Source of the DNA: Campylobacteraceae bacterium
GTDB taxonomy: Bacteria > Campylobacterota > Campylobacteria > Campylobacterales > Sulfurospirillaceae
Direction of reading: 5' to 3'
Length of the DNA: 6,752 nt
Assembly: GCA_027011025.1 (NCBI GenBank)
Contig: JALVAU010000349.1
Location: forward strand, 1-6,752
In this document: in pieces, positions 6,291 through 6,752 of the stretch
Position numbering within the stretch: position 1 is the stretch's first letter
Layout: each line of letters starts with the position of its first letter
Made by a program: the position numbers and the translations under genes
Notes under the pieces: model-generated
The model's database searches: none
What the model saw: the letters and a program-made list of their open reading frames with translations, nothing else
Told to the model about the DNA's origin: nothing

Positions 6291-6308
6291 GTGATGCTTA
6301 AGCATCAC
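6291..6308 (-). repeat. Perfect 18-bp palindrome over the rpsT stop codon
   Basis: GTGATGCTTAAGCATCAC is its own reverse complement. As RNA it can form a 7-bp stem with a TTAA loop, covering the last codons (SDA) and the stop of rpsT, 22 nt before the prfA start. No U run follows on the - strand, so it is not a standard terminator. It could stabilise the rpsT mRNA 3' end, dampen read-through into prfA, or bind a dimeric protein; none of these is shown by the sequence. Confidence 0.5.
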
Positions 6309-6570
6309 TATTTAGTCTATTTACCAATTGAGCTAATCTACTTACTCGTCTTGCTGCTGTATTTGACTTTAAGATACCTTTATTTACATAAGAGTGAAAG
6401 TTCTTATTTACCTCTTTAAGTGCTTTTACTGCTGCCTCTTTGTCGCCTGCATCAACTGATTCTCTAAGTGCTCTTGTAAGATTTTTAATTCTAGTTTTAT
6501 AAAATCTATTTCTCTCTGTTCTCTTTTTTGTCTGCCTAATTCTCTTTTCTGCTGATTTGTGATCTGCCAT
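6298..6570 (-). CDS. rpsT: Small ribosomal subunit protein bS20
   Basis: S20 binds 16S rRNA and helps assemble the 30S subunit. The 90-residue, lysine/arginine-rich helical protein begins [17 protein letters not shown] and contains the family landmarks [30 protein letters not shown] and a C-terminal helix; E. coli S20 has 87 residues. The start at 6570 is chosen because AAGG lies about 7 nt upstream and the MA(D/N)xKSAxKR beginning is conserved. A longer reading to 6612 would start with GTG overlapping the -10 box, so it is rejected. It is followed by prfA after 29 nt, an order also found in Helicobacter pylori. A perfect palindrome covers its stop. Confidence 0.97.
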   Translation of the reverse strand: MADHKSAEKRIRQTKKRTERNRFYKTRIKNLTRALRESVDAGDKEAAVKALKEVNKNFHSYVNKGILKSNTAARRVSRLAQLVNRLNSDA

Positions 6571-6603
6571 TTTGTAGCCTTTAGTTTTAATTTTTAGGAG
6601 TGG

Positions 6604-6630
6604 ATTATACACAAAGAAAGATTAAACCAA
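6604..6630 (-). promoter_or_regulatory. Promoter of rpsT-prfA
   Basis: On the - strand, 6609-6604 reads a perfect TATAAT, with TTGGTT (6630-6625) as a partial -35 at a short 15-nt spacing. The upstream DNA to about 6660 is A/T-rich. Transcription would start near 6597, leaving a leader of about 27 nt that contains the AAGG of rpsT. This is the best promoter in the window. Confidence 0.65.
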
Positions 6631-6663
6631 TCTTATTTTAAGAAAAATTTTAGAATTATATAA

Positions 6664-6752
6664 CTTAAGGGCGCCTCTAATAACCCTCATCGTGAATAGA
6701 AATTTAAATAAAAAATAAACTATTGATCACTAACACGCAGTCTATATATTGC
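6664..6752. mobile_element. Possible insertion-sequence terminus (partial, at window edge)
   Basis: After the A/T-rich rpsT promoter region, a GC-rich block at 6669-6688 (GGGCGCC, then a pyrimidine-rich stretch ending CCCTC) appears abruptly. It resembles the terminal inverted repeats of IS5-type elements as I remember them. Read on the - strand from the window edge, two frames are open for a short distance before stopping, which could be a transposase 3' end. No second terminus or target duplication is visible because the window ends. This is a pattern impression only. Confidence 0.3.

Noticed and set aside
6571..6612. 14-residue N-terminal extension of S20
   Set aside because: It would start with GTG overlapping the TATAAT promoter box, has no ribosome site, and is absent from the family; the ATG at 6570 has both the motif and the Shine-Dalgarno.

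Overview
The window looks like ordinary, AT-rich chromosomal DNA of a Campylobacterota (Epsilonproteobacteria), most likely a Sulfurimonas/Sulfurovum-type organism. This rests on A/T-rich codon use, AAGG-type ribosome binding sites, short AT-rich promoters, an RF1 beginning in the MLxxKLxPF style, and rpsT placed directly before prfA, an order also known from Helicobacter pylori. The genus assignment is an inference; no rRNA or other marker is present. The layout is eight protein genes on both strands with little intergenic space. No tRNA, rRNA, CRISPR array or riboswitch was seen.

Left part (1-1178): a secreted DsbC-like thioredoxin-fold protein with a CPYC site (87-902, +) converges on a small CHWC glutaredoxin-like protein (930-1178, -). 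A 13-bp imperfect hairpin lies between and over their 3' ends. The C-terminus of the DsbC-like protein looks cut short, and another frame offers a plausible continuation.

Middle-left (1198-3120, - strand): purM (AIR synthase, purine synthesis) leads a probable three-gene unit, purM - PDC-sensor membrane protein - glutaredoxin. The spacers are 27 and 19 nt. The sensor-like protein has a PDC/Cache-like N-terminal domain and four predicted membrane helices but no recognisable output domain.

Middle-right (3190-5206, + strand): coaE (last step of CoA synthesis), dapF (meso-diaminopimelate for lysine and peptidoglycan) and a Bax/GH73-type peptidoglycan hydrolase are packed head to tail. coaE and dapF abut exactly; dapF and the hydrolase overlap by 11 nt. 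coaE and purM are divergent across a 69-bp region with promoter-like sequences both ways. A perfect 8-bp hairpin sits just before the hydrolase start.

Right part (5201-6752, - strand): rpsT (ribosomal protein S20) and prfA (release factor 1) form a translation unit read leftwards from a promoter with a perfect TATAAT. A perfect 18-bp palindrome covers the rpsT stop. prfA starts with TTG, ends with TAG and overlaps the hydrolase tail to tail by 6 nt. From about 6664 to the window end the sequence changes character and may be the edge of an insertion sequence; this is a low-confidence call.

No clear new multi-gene system is present. The best leads are the output-less PDC membrane protein co-transcribed with a glutaredoxin, the possible frameshift in the DsbC-like gene, the RNA-structure candidates at two gene junctions, and the possible IS boundary.
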